This document shows, in pieces, positions 1-13,802 of a stretch of DNA of 64,000 bases (positions are counted from its first letter, which is position 1; the number at the start of each line of letters is the position of its first letter). The DNA lies in NCBI RefSeq assembly GCF_036417845.1, contig NC_089979.1, positions 115,539,415 to 115,603,414 of the forward strand, given 5' to 3'. The notes beneath the pieces are model-generated. The model had not been told where the DNA came from, did not search any database, and worked only from the letters and a program-made list of their open reading frames with translations. Made by a program: the position numbers and the translations under genes. Source of the DNA: Apteryx mantelli. Its lineage: Eukaryota > Chordata > Aves > Apterygiformes > Apterygidae.

Positions 1-74
1 CGGGGGGAAGGGGGGCTTGCAGACTACGACCCGAGGGGATGTGAACTAAAGCCTGCGGGGCTTGCAAGTCAAGC

Positions 75-215
75 CCCGGGGGGGATGCACCCCGGGCCCG
101 GGGGGGGGACGCAATCCGGACCGGGGGCTGGGTGCACACCGGGACCAGGGGGGGATGCACCCCGGGCCATGCAATCCGGACCGAGGGCAGGATGCACACC
201 GGGACCGGGGGGAGG
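75..215. repeat. G-rich minisatellite in FKBP9 intron 1
   Basis: A GC-rich imperfect tandem array starts about a dozen bases inside the FKBP9 intron 1 donor. Two sub-motifs alternate: GGGGATGCACCCCGGG (81 and 151, about 70 bases apart) and GCAATCCGGACC (111 and 171, 60 bases apart), with GTGCACACCGGGACC copies between them. The array probably continues off the left edge in degraded form. It explains the spurious long open frames on both strands here. Confidence 0.8.
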
Positions 216-228
216 CCGCAAGGCAGAC

Positions 229-485
229 CTGGAGTCGAAGCGGGTGCCGTCGGGGAAGGCGCCGTGGTAGTGGTAGCGCACGAAGTCGCCGCGGCGCACG
301 GCCCGCGGGCAGCGCTCGGGCACGAAGCGCCGCTCGACGCGGACGTCGGCGCCGTCCCAGGGCGGCTCGGCGGCGGGCACCGGCGGCGCCTGGCAGGCCG
401 CCCAGCTCACCAGCAGCGCCGGCAGCAGCAGCAGCAGCGAGCCGCAGCCGGGGCCCCGCCGCGGCACCAGCGGCGGCCCCGCCAT
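229..485 (-). CDS. FKBP9: FKBP9 first coding exon (partial gene)
   Basis: This exon encodes the N-terminus of FKBP9, an ER-lumenal peptidyl-prolyl cis-trans isomerase that in vertebrates has four FKBP domains followed by EF hands and an ER-retention tail. The ATG is at 485-483 and opens 85 codons plus two bases. Residues about 16-32 form a leucine-rich signal peptide ending near an AACQA cleavage context. Residues 51-85 begin the first FKBP domain with [21 protein letters not shown] and FPDGTRFDS, which match the start of FKBP9 domain 1 as I know it. The exon ends at 229 with CCAG|GTCTGC (donor at 228-227, phase 2), agreeing with the conserved split serine. The remaining exons lie left of the window. 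An upstream in-frame extension has no ATG, so 485 is the natural start. FKBP10 is less likely because of the ERRFVP/DECPR-type motif and the neighbouring genes. Confidence 0.92.
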
Positions 486-870
486 GGAGGGCGCCGAGCG
501 GGCAGGCACCGGCGGCGCGGCGCGGCGCACAAAGGCGGCGAGGGGACGCGAGGCGAGGCGAGGCGAGGCCCGGCCGCCCCCCCCCCCCCCTCCTCCTCCT
601 CCTCCTCCTCCTCCTCCTGCTGCAAAACTTGCAAACGTGGATGAGGCGCCGCCGGTCCCTTTCCCCCCCGCGCTCCCCCCGCCGGGGAGGGGCGGCGGCG
701 GCCCGGCCCCCGGGAGCCCCGGCCCCGGCCCCGGCCTGGGGGGAGCGGGCGCCGCGGCGCTGCGACGTGGCGCTGCCGGCCGCCCCTGCGCCGGCGGCCT
801 CGGCTCCCCGCGGGGAAGGAGGCCGGGCAGCCGCTCGTCCGACCCGCTGACCGCTAGGCAGTAGCTGGAG
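486..870 (-). promoter_or_regulatory. FKBP9 CpG island promoter and 5'UTR
   Basis: The sequence upstream of the FKBP9 ATG is very GC- and CpG-rich and contains a C-run followed by a (CCT)n tract at about 579-618, read as (AGG)n on the FKBP9 strand. The composition changes abruptly to ordinary AT-rich DNA after about 890, so the island spans about 240-870. It most likely holds the transcription start and 5'UTR. The long open frames in both directions are expected in such sequence and show no protein features I can defend. The exact start site cannot be read from the sequence. Confidence 0.7.
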
Positions 871-3800
871 CGGCTTGCAAAACGCCAGCATAACTCCTAA
901 TACTATTTCCTCATCGATGCTTTTTCTGTGCTACCCTGAACCCGCGCATTACTTTGAAGATTTGTAAGTTTAAGATCGTATTAAACATTTTCCAGCTTAC
1001 ATCAAGCATCCGAAGGGACATACTGCAAGTTTGCAATGGCAGCCCCTGCTTTACGCACGCCACTCACAGGCCTTTGCTCACCCTTTCAACACCCCATCAG
1101 TCGGGTAAAATTTGCAAATTACCCAGAGAGAAAAAATGACCTGACAAATACCTCCTAAGATACCAGTGTCCAAGAGGAATCAGAACTAAAATCTGTCACC
1201 CATCTGTTTTTTTTATCATTCTTTGATCTTACACACACTGCTAAGGAAGAACTTTTAGGTTGTTTCTCTGTTACTCTAAAGTGGTTTCAGTGATAAAAGA
1301 AAGCATGGAAAAGACAAGTATTTGTAGCACCAAACCCTGAACACAAAAAGATAAAGTTAAATAATACAGTATTTTTGAAAAAGCATTAAATTTTACAGCA
1401 TTAGTTTCCTGGTTAGAGAGATGCCTCCCCGAAATACAGCAAAACCTAAGAATAGCCTTTATTTAAGAAACACTGATTATAAACTTATTACTGATGATGC
1501 ATAAAGTAAGCACAACTCACATTGGTGGACTGCTCGCCTGCAAAGAACCTTTTTTCCCTGGCGTGGTGATAGACACCTGAGCACCTCAGCCGGGCAAAGG
1601 TTCGCTGGCCCAGTCCTCCATTCATTGCGCATCCAAGACACGCAGCTCTGCTATTCCAGCAACAGAAGGGATGCAGCCAAATGAAATGCTTTCAAAGTGC
1701 CTTCAGAAATGCTCTTGTATAGTATTGACACATTGCTAGGAAACAGCAGCTGCTAGATGACCTAACCAGTGAAAAAAGTAAGCACTCCGGCAGCTGTGTA
1801 AAGATAACCAGATTTGCAGTTACAGATCACATCCTCCTTGCCACAACAGTCACACTGCACCTTCCAAATCAGCACAGTAAAGTATCTTTTCAGACAAGCC
1901 ATTCAAATCAAATCAGTTAGCAGTTGCCTTGATTTAAATAATCTATTTTCATGTTGGTCTGAATGGGCACGCTTTATTTTCTTAAAGAAAACTCACTGTT
2001 CACCACGGGAACATGTTGATACAATATAAGATAAAATGTAGACTACATTTGGCACTTCTTTTTGCCAGCCAGTGACACATTCTTTATTTATGCCCATTTA
2101 TTTAAGAAATTCTATAGTTTTTAAAACAATTCCTTGGACTCTTAATTTTCATGCAGTTTTGTACTCCCTATTTATTATCTCTGTCAATAACTATTCTCCA
2201 CTTCTGATGTAGATTTCCATCAAGTAGTTCTCAACCAGGAAAATGCAGCTGCTTTCTGTCCTCCTTGTTTTGTTCAGGTAACACAAAGGGAGCAGAATAG
2301 AAAAGGGGGCTTCCATCATTTTTCTTTCTAAAGTTATTCTTAACATTTTGCTAGTTTTCAAAGCATATACTAAAAAAAAGAACAAAAAACAACAACAACA
2401 AAATAGAAGTCTTATTTATCTACTGGTTTGTTTAAACACTAAACCAGCTTCCCTGGAAGCATTCTGGGGGACGCTGATCACTATTGGATTGCCTGTTCTC
2501 CAGTCAGCTTGAAACACAGCAACGACTAATACAGTTTGAAGAGCAGGATAAGCACAGACATGCCTGAAGCTACTGGAGAAATCTGTCCTACAGGGAGGAT
2601 TATCCTTCCCAGACTTAAAAACACAGTACAGCTACAGACCATTCTCTCTTTGAAAATTTAGCTTTCAGGAATGTCACGGGTTAGACCCGAAACAAGGATC
2701 ATGTAGTTACCAGGGGACAGGAGTGCCAGCTCAGGAGCTGGGATTCAGTCCTTTGCACTCCACCTCCTTTTAGAAGATACCATGTGCCTCATGTAATGTT
2801 CAAGCTCCTAGCTTTGGGCTATGCTGTATCAAACTAAAATAGAACTCAAGGGTTCCATGCTGTCCCCACATCTTTTGAAAGGCAAGGAAGTAAAATACCA
2901 AGTTTCATTCTCTACCTGTGTATCTCAGTCACAGAGAGGGGAAATTCAACAGCTCAAGTGGCAAGAAAGCAGATATGAAAATTCCTTCATATGCTGCTGG
3001 TACAAATCACGTCTCAGAAGCATGCAAAAAGCTGAGGAGCATGCTGATGAGTCATCTCACACAAAGAAAAAGTTATGGTAACATCAGAAAAGGAAAGAAA
3101 GTTTCAGTTGGAGTTTGAGTTAGGCAAGATCCTGCCTATGTGTAACTTGAGATCCTGTTCTGTTCCTTGGAATGTGCCTGAAGCCAAGCACAAGGCAGTT
3201 ATGAGATGGTGGGCCTAATGCAAATTAAAACTTTTGCAGTACATTCATTCAGATAAATATAGGAGAGGTTGTGATTAGTGAAATATTCTGCTGCGTAGCC
3301 TTTGGACTCATCCAGTGTTTAACCACTAATTGTTCTTAACGACCCATCATACAGCTAAGATTACAGACCTGAAGATTCAGTCCCCTGATGCCTCAAGTAT
3401 GTATTGTGTTTTGATAGGCTGGTTTTCTAAAAAGGTGGCATATAAAGACAGAAAAATATAGACTGGATTTACGATGCTTTCTAAATACTCTATCAATTAT
3501 AGATCAAGAAAAACAGAAGTAGCCTTTTTTTCTTAGAAAGAAAATGTCAAACCAGCTTTAAACCATGACAAGCAAATTTAGAGAGTACTCTGGTAGATAC
3601 TGTAAGTAAAAGAGTGAGCAATGAGAAACAGCTTGATTTGAACTGATATCAAATCCGGTTAAAAAAAAAAAAAGTGTGCCTGTTTTTAATCATCTGGTAA
3701 TATTCAGAAAGATCACAGTGTAGTATTGGTTTTGGCAGTATAACTTACAGGGGGGTTGTGTGAAGGGACTCTGAATAATTTTTCTCCTCTACAGTTTTTC

Positions 3801-5309
3801 ACAGCCGCTCATCTCAGTAAGTACTCTCTTTAAAACTCTTAAGAAGCTCTTTAGAGAATGGTTCGTGGTTTCAACTAATATAAAAGAACCATACTGTTCT
3901 CCCTGCTGAGCTGTTCTCCCTTTCAAGTAAGGAAAATAAAACCTCAGTTATAACTCAGCACTAATTTCTCATTTAAAATATCTGTAAAGTTGTTGGAGAT
4001 TTTCAGATACTTTGAAACAACCACATAATCACAGGATATTAATACTGTTTCTATATATTAAATATGGCTAATGCATATCCAGGAAACATTCCCAATAAAT
4101 ACTGGTTTTAGTGAAAAGCATTTGAATAAATACTATTTTATTTTATATAGCTACATGGTAAATTCACAACACCTGCAATTAGAACTTTGTACACAAAATA
4201 TTTTAATACAAGTTCCACCAGTTATACATAATTTAATAGCAGTTTACTATCAACAGCATGACTCAACAAGGATTGAAATGACCCTAAATGCCTTAGGCAA
4301 CCAAAGTGACCCAGGTGACTTGGGCTTCTTCCTTGCTGGGTCATGAGAAATACTGTAACACAGAACCCTTTACTCTTCACAGAGGCTCATGCTGGACTGA
4401 TTGGCCACTTCCACTGTCTATTTAACATGCAGATTTTATTCTGATTTATTACCGACAGTGGCAGAGCAATAAACACAGAAGTGCTTAGAGTATGACAGAA
4501 ATTAATACACTTTAAATTGCTGATCCTGTAGCTAAATTCCACTTACCTGAATTTATCTTCATTTATCTCCATTCCATCTGTTACAGATATTCCAATGAAA
4601 GTCAAACAGATGTAGCAGGAAACACTGTGAATCAGCAGCCTCCTCCAGATCCCACAGTGCCAGAAGAAAGCCTTACTTGCACACCAGTACTCAGCATCTC
4701 CCCTGCTGGAGGTCACAGCATAATGAGATACACCCGTAGAAATGTTTTTGCAAGTGCTCCTCAGCCTGTCATTCAAAATGTGCCAGGCTAAATTATTATC
4801 AGAATGATTTAGTGAATCTGATTGACATAGGTTAGAGAGCACTTACAAAACGCCATCACCAGCAGAGATGAGGAGGCAGTAGCCTCCAACAGACAAACAA
4901 ACAGAAGGGTAGATTACGGCTGACTTTTGTCTTCCACCAGCGCTGCTGTTTGTAACGTAAATGGCTATCTACAACATAAGTCTAGATTGCACACTTTTGA
5001 GATATCAGTCATGCCTTCTTTTGTATTTGCATTTGTAACTATTGTATTTTTTACACTACTGGAATCAAACAAGTAATTGTAGCTAGCCAACTATCTCCTT
5101 CTAATTAAACTAGAACAATTGTTTCGGCTTCAGTGTAACTGTGCTGGTGCAAAACTGCAGGAAAACTACCCTATGCATCCATTGCCAAGAGAATTTTTCT
5201 ACTGTTTCTCTTACCTATATATTTAAATGCTATCAGTTTCCACAGTATCTGAGAACTTCCCCATTCAGTGTACTTATCCAGCAATATACATGAGTATGTG
5301 TTAAACATG

Positions 5310-5550
5310 AAAATGTCATTATTCCCATTTCACAAAAAGGACAGGGACACAAAGAACCAGGTTGTCAAACCAAATACCTTTGAAAATAGAGACCACAGAG
5401 GTTAAGACTCACTTTTCAAAAGAGCTGGAGTTTCAACAGAAATACTAACATTAGTTACCAGATTTTCAAAAAAGTTCATCTATGGACAGGCTAAAATTTC
5501 AAAAATCTGGTCATAAGTGACATGCCCAATGTAACATAGCTGGAGGCAAA
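5310..5550 (-). repeat. Ancient MIR-like SINE, interrupted
   Basis: At about 5315-5365 the sequence reads like the antisense of the MIR/CORE-SINE region (ATTATTCCCATTTCACA, then GGACAGGGACACAAAGA). At about 5514-5545 it continues with AAGTGACATGCCCAATGTAACATAGCTGG, resembling the next part of the same consensus. The roughly 150 bases in between hold inverted TTTTCAAAA motifs and look like an inserted non-autonomous element. This is pattern recognition from memory, so the call is tentative. Confidence 0.45.
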
Positions 5551-8500
5551 AAGGGAAATTTGTTGGATAACAAATTATTATAACTCATGTGAACTAAAGC
5601 ATATTCCAAATGTACTGCAGGTACTCACAAAGTCAAAGTACAGTTTTCAAATAACAGAGTGGTTATATTAAGCTGCAGAAAGACTTGGATATTCATAGGC
5701 AAAGGATACATGTGGCTAAGCCACTGGTTTTCAGCCTATGGTATGTGGATTTTTACAGGTTTATGAGCAAGCAGTAAGAAGGCCTACTGTACACTGGCCT
5801 AAACTCTCACTGAGTGGGGGTTCACATCTGTAATGGAAACATTCCAGGAGACTGCGAAAAAAAAGTAGAAAACAAGTGAGCTAAATTTTAGGCTTGTGCT
5901 TTACAAAAACCAGAAAATAGTGAGCCTCATTTAATTGTCAAATGCAACGTGCATGCCCTGCAAAACTATGTTGCTCAAACTGTGCAGAAACAGGTGTTTC
6001 CTGTAACAAGAATCCTATCTATTACACTGTTTTTCTGAATTGCATTAGAAACAAACACCATCAAAAAATAGCTGGATAGTTTGCCTACTATAAAAGGTCT
6101 TCACTGAATCAAAGGGAGCGCAGAAGCATTATACATCCATTTGAAGACTAGAAATTTTCTCAAGAAGCAGCATAGACGCTAAGGTCCAAAAGAGCAAGTG
6201 GTTAACTGGGTAATCTGTACTCTGTCTGTTACAAGTTTTATAGTTCTATAATCAAAAATTTTAAAAATTAAAAATTCTTTTAAGCAAAGCTGCCTGAATA
6301 AAGTTGGCCTGTAAATTAGGTGTGGATCATGACTCCAACCCAAAAAGAAAGAACCTTTTTTTTCCAAGTTTCAGCCCCCCTCCACACACACGCATACAAC
6401 CCCATCCCCAACCTACAGCATTTTGCTTATAGAATGGTTTCTGGAAGCTGTATGTGTTGGGAGGAGAAGAGGATACAGTTCCTCCTCAGACAACTCGGCA
6501 CAACATGAGCTATGCAAACTTTCCTGAAATGTGAGGGTATCTGCTCCACCAGAGGTAAAACTGACCTGCATTTTGAAATGAGCACACCACAAACTCACTT
6601 TGCATGTCTTGGACAAAAGGTCTATTTTCAGAGGTGATCAGAAAGAGAGAAGCTACGTCACTTCCCTGCATACCAGCACGGTAACTATGAGTGGCCACCA
6701 CTTAAGAAAACTGGAAATACAGCACCTTGTTATTTTTCCCCTGTGTCATTAATATTCATACATGTATCCCTTGGGAACTGGCCCACAGTGCATAGCTATT
6801 ACAGAATACTGCTAACTCATTCTTATAGTATTTGGAAACACAAAAGCATGTGTTTACCAGGTTTCCAGTGCACAAAGATCACTGTAGTCATCTCTACTGG
6901 TTAGTAGTCATTTAACAACTCTTGCATGATTTTTTGTTTACATTGTGGATCTTGAGAAAGAAAAATTGTATGTTTAGACATCAACTCTAACAGTTCACTT
7001 CTACTAGAAATTTGAACGCTATTATTTAGGAAACATATTCAGACAGATTCAGACAGATTCATAGGATATTAACTGCATTTCTAAACATCTCGTTTTTAAA
7101 CAAAGAGATTTTATTTCAGGAGCAACTGTAGGCCAATATTCCAATAACCTCTTTCAGGCATATAATCTACATACTGAAGAATAGTTTTAGGCCCAGACTT
7201 ACAAAATTAGGTGCTTCCAGGTCACACACCCAGATTTAGGTGTTTGCACACAACTGGTACGATTATACTGAGTGCTGAGCACTTTCTGATGCTATTCCTG
7301 TGCCGCTGGGCTGTCGCATTGCAAGTTGCAGCCTTTGCTGCCCACATTCTCCACCTGCTGTTGCATCTAAATTTTAACAGCCTGTCCTCAAGGTTGGGGT
7401 CCAGACTAAATATCTCATGAAATTTATGTGGGCGAAAGAAACACACCACACACACAAAGCCAAGAATTAAAGTCTTAGCAAATCAAAAAGTTACCATTAG
7501 GCCAGTTACAACAATGCTAACATTTACAGTCCAAATTAGCCAATTATTGCAGCTCATGCAATAACAATATAATTAAAACTACTATATACAAACTTCCTAG
7601 TATCTACCCCTCTCTCTGTATCATGCTCACCCTTCCACTGCCCCTCTGGGTCCAAAAGTCAAAGACACCAGTCTTCTTTAGAAAAAGTGAGGGCTGACTA
7701 CATGATTTGTCAGCATCCCAGGTTCTTCGTCATGATTACAATGTTAATATTCAGGGTTTCTTCTTCCTCTTTGTCAGGAGGAGAATAATGTTGATGTTGG
7801 GCATTTCTTCCTCCTCACTTTGGGTCTGCTTGGGGTCATTTTCATGTATTTGCTAACAGTCTGCTCACTTGCTATTTCTTCACTGGTTCACAATTCCATG
7901 TTATATCTCACTTTACTACATGTGATATGTTTTAAATACATTGCAGACTTGTTCTTTGTTCTCTCCGTTATCCCCAAAAATGGATTTACCCAGCTCCCAA
8001 GGCTTCATTCCTTTAGTAGCTTGTATTTGATCATTTGTGGTTTGTATCTATAGCCCTGAGGCCTCTGTAACTCTCTTGTGCTTGAATTTTCAAGGTCTCA
8101 ACTAGCCTTGTGCTTGTATTTTGGAGGCCCAAAATTCCCACAGCCTTCAAGCCGTAGTTTCCAGATAACTTAATTAATGTTTTATTAACACAGCCTAACC
8201 ACCTGCAGCTAATATCTAGTAGTTTTGGCAATATCACTGATGGATTATTAAAATTACTTTACAACCCGTCATGTCGTAGTTTATTCAGGCCTAACCAAAG
8301 AGCACCTCAGAAGGCTGACAGGAGAAAGCCCAAATGAAGGATGCTAAATTGAACTTTTTACTTATGCCACATGTGACATACAGGAGCATAGGCCAGGCAC
8401 AAATCTGCCTAAATGCAGATCGGCCTGGGAAAGAACATGTTAGAGAAATACCAACTAGATCATTATAGATGACAGCAACCTTCAACATTCCCTGTGAGGG

Positions 8501-10079
8501 AATGTTCTTGGTTATCATTCATAGCAAAACTAGTATAATGGGATAAAAAGATAGAAGCTCTTAGCCTGTCATTGCAGAGCGTTCTTTTTGCGTGTTTGGC
8601 GTGAATTTCAACACCCTGATATCCTTTCTCATTCCTGTTAGAGACGCTCTTGGGTCCATGAGACACTTGCTTAACATGGGCTTCATTACTGTACCACTCT
8701 GGTCCTTCTGTATTATCTTCTTGGCAGGGGCAGGAAAAGAAAGTGGTCTAGAACTGTGAATTTCCACTTATTTCTTTGCAGTTATCTAGAGAGAAGCTGC
8801 TGGTAACTTGACATATGGCAAATATGTTAAACTTAAAGAGCTGCAAACTTTGGATGGGTCTTGAAACAACTATGTTTAAATGGGTACAGCTGTTGTGCAT
8901 GGAACTAACTGATCAGCTATTTTAACAAGAGAAAGTCATCTTCCTGTTTAATATAGGTGGCTAACAGAACCAACAATCTTTGCCTTAAACCTTTTAGACT
9001 GTATTTTTCATTACTTTATTTCTGTTACTTCTGTGATCCATTCAAAAATGCTGGGGCCCTTTTAGGCGACTCCACCAATGCTCCACTGGAATGCTGGCAA
9101 TTCAAATGGGACATACCGAGGACAGATGCTGGCACTGAAGCTGAATTTGCCTATTTTACTTGATACACTGAGCATCATTTAAACAGGAACTGTTTTATCA
9201 GTCCCTATATTAAGGAATTTCAGGAGGTAAAGTTGAGAGAAGGAATCTGCTTTTGCAAGGCAAAAGTTCTTATGAATTGATCAGTGATTTCAGAATATTG
9301 CCAAAGCTCAGAAGGAGGAATTTCCTGCAGATGTGAAAAAAACTGGCTACCAGGAAAAGAGTCTGGCCTCAATCCCTACTGAAGTCAGTAGCGAAACTCC
9401 TGCTAACTTTGATGACAGTAAGACTACCCCCTTCAAGGGTAAAGCAGCAGTATATATAAATTTAATGCAAGGGGAGCATCCATTCTGGAATAATTATAAT
9501 TATAATCCCTCTAATAAGGGGTTCAAATTGCAGCAAGCCTGACTCAACCCGTCATCTGGCAGAATAGATAAACAGAGAATTATGGATTCCGTCGCATCTG
9601 GCTGTTTCTTACGAAACCAAAGTCCTGCTCACTGAGCCCGGGCACAAGCAATCCCACAAATGATGGTACATTTTATAAGAAGCTGGGAGACTGTCCAAGG
9701 GTTCTCAGCCAAAATTTCCCCTCCCTTGTATTGTTATATAATGTGCCATTAGCATTTGTGTGCTCCTACTACACAGACAGTTTCCAAATGTGCTCAGTCC
9801 TTACTGAGGCAAACTCCCTTGGAAACTAAATGAAGTCTTGCCTCAGTAATGACTTATATTGGGCCTTGTATTAATAGGAGATACTCTCCATCAGTATATG
9901 TCAGGAGAATGCAATGCTATATCAATACTGTACCACACAAATATACTGTCAAATAAAGCCCTGTTCTTCAAAAAAAGTCAATGATACTTAATGCAAAATG
10001 GCTTAGACTAAGTATAGTTATTTGTATTTATTTATAAAGATCAGAAAGCAAAGGGCAAAAACTCATGAAAAACATATGT

Positions 10080-10305
10080 TACTCAGTGATACTGTGCCTC
10101 TCAAGTTTTAAATTACTTAAAACAATGAAAAAAGATCAAAGATATATCATTTTCACTAAGTGGTAAGTCTCCATCCTTGGAGATATTCAAAACTCAACTG
10201 TACACAGTCCTGGACAACCTGCTCTAGGTGACCCTCTCTGAGCAGGGCCAGGGGTGGACCAGACAATTTCCGTTACAACCTCAACTATTCTGCGATTCTC
10301 AGATT
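10080..10305 (+). mobile_element. CR1 LINE 3' fragment, copy A
   Basis: This copy of the CR1 3' end contains GTCTCCATCCTTGGAGATAT, the CTGTACACAGTCCTGGACAA stretch and a diverged GGTGGACCAG. It ends in CAACCTCAACTATTCTG followed by short GATTCT-type repeats. It is 5'-truncated, as most CR1 copies are. Upstream of the hallmark segment it shares a further ~80 bases with copy B at 13803 (CTCTCAAGTTTTAA, then AGATCAAAGATA), so the two belong to the same subfamily. Confidence 0.85.
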
Positions 10306-12834
10306 CTTTGTAGTGGCGCAAAGAGATGGTAAGCATTACGCTTCTGACAGAATGGCCCACTTGACAGTACCACTGCAAGCTCCAAGTAATCGATATGGCA
10401 GTATCTCCACAGAAGGACAGAGGGAGTTCATCCATATAATCAACAACCAGAGGCTTGGAGGACAGAATCTACAAAAAGGAAGCCAATCATCTCTCTTGCA
10501 AGTACTAGCTTATCAGTCTTTGGGATAGATTCAATAAAAAGAGTTCAACGCCAAAAATGGGATGTAGCCGTATGAAGGGACTTTAATCTAAAATTGCAAT
10601 GCAAATAACTTTGCTCAGTTGCTGCCTAACCCTAATTTCCAAAGACAATTCCCTGCTCAACTGTAAAGCTTTTCTACAGATGCACATTTCTGCATGCCTG
10701 TAAAACCCCCGTCTTAACAGAAATGAAGAATTTAGTGCCTAGTTCATACCTGTGCTTGGTTGGGATCCAAAACTTTGTGTTCTTTGGCTCAAGTTTCCTA
10801 GAAGGCTTGCCCCTATAGACATTTACAGAGCCTTGGACACTGACAGGGTCAGGACTATACAAAATGCAGCTGTGGTCATCATTTTCTTTTAAATATGTGC
10901 TCCTTCACTCCCTTTATGTAATGGCCTATGGTAGTAAACACCACAGTAAAGGTTCAGCTGTGCAGGAACACTTTTCACTGCTGAATAGTGCCATTGTAAA
11001 TGTGAGATTACTCTGTCCAGGAAGTAGCAGCATGACATTGTCCCTTAGTGGTAATGGTGCTTATCAGGGGAGAATTGCACTCTGGGCTCTCTCACTTTCT
11101 GTTTGTTAAACTAATATACAAAAAGAAAGTGGCAGAACTACCACTTAATGCTCTTTCCACTTCTCCATAAAAAGGATGTCAGCACCTCTCTTCAAGGCTA
11201 AGGTTCCCAAGTGGATAGAAGTGTCACTGCTGTCTTGAGGGAGATTTCCTTGAGCTTAGAAATGGTCAAGATACCAAGCTCACATCTATTCTGAATGTTT
11301 CCTGTCAGCTAGCTTTAGGCAGCTGCAAGCTGACCATGCCGGACTTAGGCTGTCCTCTGCTCAGCCTGCTGCTTGTTCTGGATCCCATTATGAGGTGCTT
11401 CACTTCTGGATTCCACTCCTGTGCGTAATATCTGACACATAATCAGAAACAGATCCTGGTCCAACACTCTAGCCAGCCAAAAATGGAGAAAAACAGACTG
11501 GCTGACATTCCACCAGAGTTACATTCTCACAGACATACTGATGCCTATGGGATGACACAGATGTAAATTAATTTGGCCCCAATATTATCGCTTGTAGTTG
11601 AAACATTCAATTGTTTATAACAAAGCTGTAGTAGATATGAAACATACAGGTCTTTCAGATACTTCACATTGCAACAGCAATTGCAATGTTTGTACTCAGA
11701 TGTTTTGGTGAAGCCAGAACTGGAGCACCACGGTGGTCAGAGATCATGAAAAATGAGTTCCTGAAATGTCTGAAACACTATACTCAAATAAAGAAAAACA
11801 CCCTTCAAATAGATCACCTGCTAAATAGGAGGAACCAACTCCTCAGCTAATATAAACCCTTTAAAGATAACATTTAAGCAATTTACAGATCCTGAGAATC
11901 TTTGCTCCAGAATAAATAGGACTGAAAATAACCATTATGCTTTTTCTTCTCCCTCCTTGTTCACAGCTCATTCTGTATGGATCTTTCCTAATGACTGATA
12001 CTAAAGTAATCAGCTCCTTGGGCAAGTGTGCAACAATTGCAGGAACCCAGGGCTTTTCTCAGAAAACGAGGAAAAAGAAACTTTGGAGATATCTACAAGT
12101 AAAGCTTTAAATAATCTCCTTCTATTAAAAAATGAAAAAAAAGAGACTGTCCTCCATCCTAGGTACTTTGGAGCTGGGTACTTCCTCATGATAAAATTTG
12201 TTTATAAGATATATGAGGAAAACAACTAGAAAATTATCTATATCAAACTTAAGAAAGAGCAAGTTTAAAGCATCACTGCTGAGAAGAATTATGTACCTAT
12301 CTAATTTTACGTATTATGTGCGACATTAAGTTATGGGGGTAAAGAGTCATCCAGAGGCAAAGAATGCAGCTTCAGGGCAAACTTTATGGCTCGATGTCAT
12401 ATCTGCCTACAGATAAATCAGCAGTCTTGTGCTACAACACACAAAAAAAGGATCAAACACAAAATGTATGGAAATAAAGGAAGAGCCCAAAAGGATGGAA
12501 CACCCCTACCAAACAAAACTTATTTGTAACCTCTTGGTAACCAGCCTAGTGGTGTATGTACAGAGTGGGGTTCACTGTTGTGGGTAGAGTTTACCACCAT
12601 GGGGCCAGTAACAGAAGAAAATGAGTCTTACTGTCTCATCAATACTGATATTAGGACCTGCTCCTCAACTATAAAGCTAAAGCTGATTACAGGGATGTAT
12701 ATGAGTGACTAGCTGAAACTGAGTCATTATTTCAGATTTAATCCTGTTTCTAAACAATTTTTAAAGCTTGTAAACACTTAGGGGAAATATTACTATGTGC
12801 CAGTAGTTAGCCATGGGAGAATTTATTTAATTCT

Positions 12835-12985
12835 TTGGCTCTAAAACTTCATTTTTCTGTGCCTCTGATTATTCATCAATAAAATAGGCATATTTCTTGT
12901 TGTACTGAATGTTATGTACCTTTAAAGAACTTTGAGAGCCTCATATGAGAGATATTAAATACACGTATTTATTCATTCATATCAT
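12835..12985 (+). repeat. Ancient MIR/CORE-SINE-like fragment
   Basis: The run CTTCATTTTTCTGTGCCTCTGATTATTCATCAATAAAATAGGCA resembles the CTCTGTGCCTCAGTTTCCTCATCTGTAAAATGGG segment of MIR. It is followed by AAGAACTTTGAGAGCCTCATATGAGAGATATTAAATAC, resembling the tail of CORE-SINEs. It is old and diverged. Confidence 0.55.
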
Positions 12986-13802
12986 AATTAGTAATATCCA
13001 GTTTGCTTTCATCTACAGGAAAAGTATACCTTTGTCACTATAATACTGAGCATAATATCAGGAACACCTGCAATGGTTATTATACTCCGAAGGTTTTACC
13101 ACTTGGAGCTTCTATAGGTCCTTTTCTTGATAACACCACTGATGTACACTCCTTTCTCTTACTAACTATACAGTTTCCTTTTAAATTCTGTTAGATGTCT
13201 TTGTCAAGCAAAAATGTCACTCACCTGGCTTTAAGGCACTGAAAATGTAACTGATTCAAGGACCTGCTTTAGGATTCTGCAATATGGGTCAGCCTGCTTT
13301 GCTGAATGTAACCTAATGAACCTGCATGAGATCAGCAATAAAAGTACATTGCAGTTGTAGCATGATAACTCTTACCCATGTAAGTTCATTCTGGATTGCC
13401 CTTCTAAGTCTAACATCATCTTATAGAGGATTTTGCTGTCAGCATATATCTTAGGTCCCCAAAGCACCCTAAGTGCATGTCTGCACTACCAGTAAACCAC
13501 AAGCCAGGGCTTATTCTCAAGACCAGATTCATCCAGCATCCTCAGTGTAGCCATCAGGCCTACGCTAAAAAGGGGATCAGAGCTTTTCGATGCAGAGGTT
13601 CTAAGTACATATCCTCAAAAGTCTGGCCACTGCTTAGGCCAAGTGCACAGCAACCCATCCCCAGCTGAGATCATAAGCTCGGGCCTAAGCAACATTCAGT
13701 AGATGCTCCTTGTGCACACAGCAGTTGCAGTACAGTGAGCTATGTAAATGCTGTGAGGTTTGGGCCCACTTCATCTCACAGTGTAGCTCATGAAAAATCA
13801 AA

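Noticed and set aside
46-891. 281- and 262-codon open frames around FKBP9 exon 1
   Set aside because: These are shadows of GC-rich sequence and of the minisatellite. Only the frame starting at 485 on the minus strand matches a real family.
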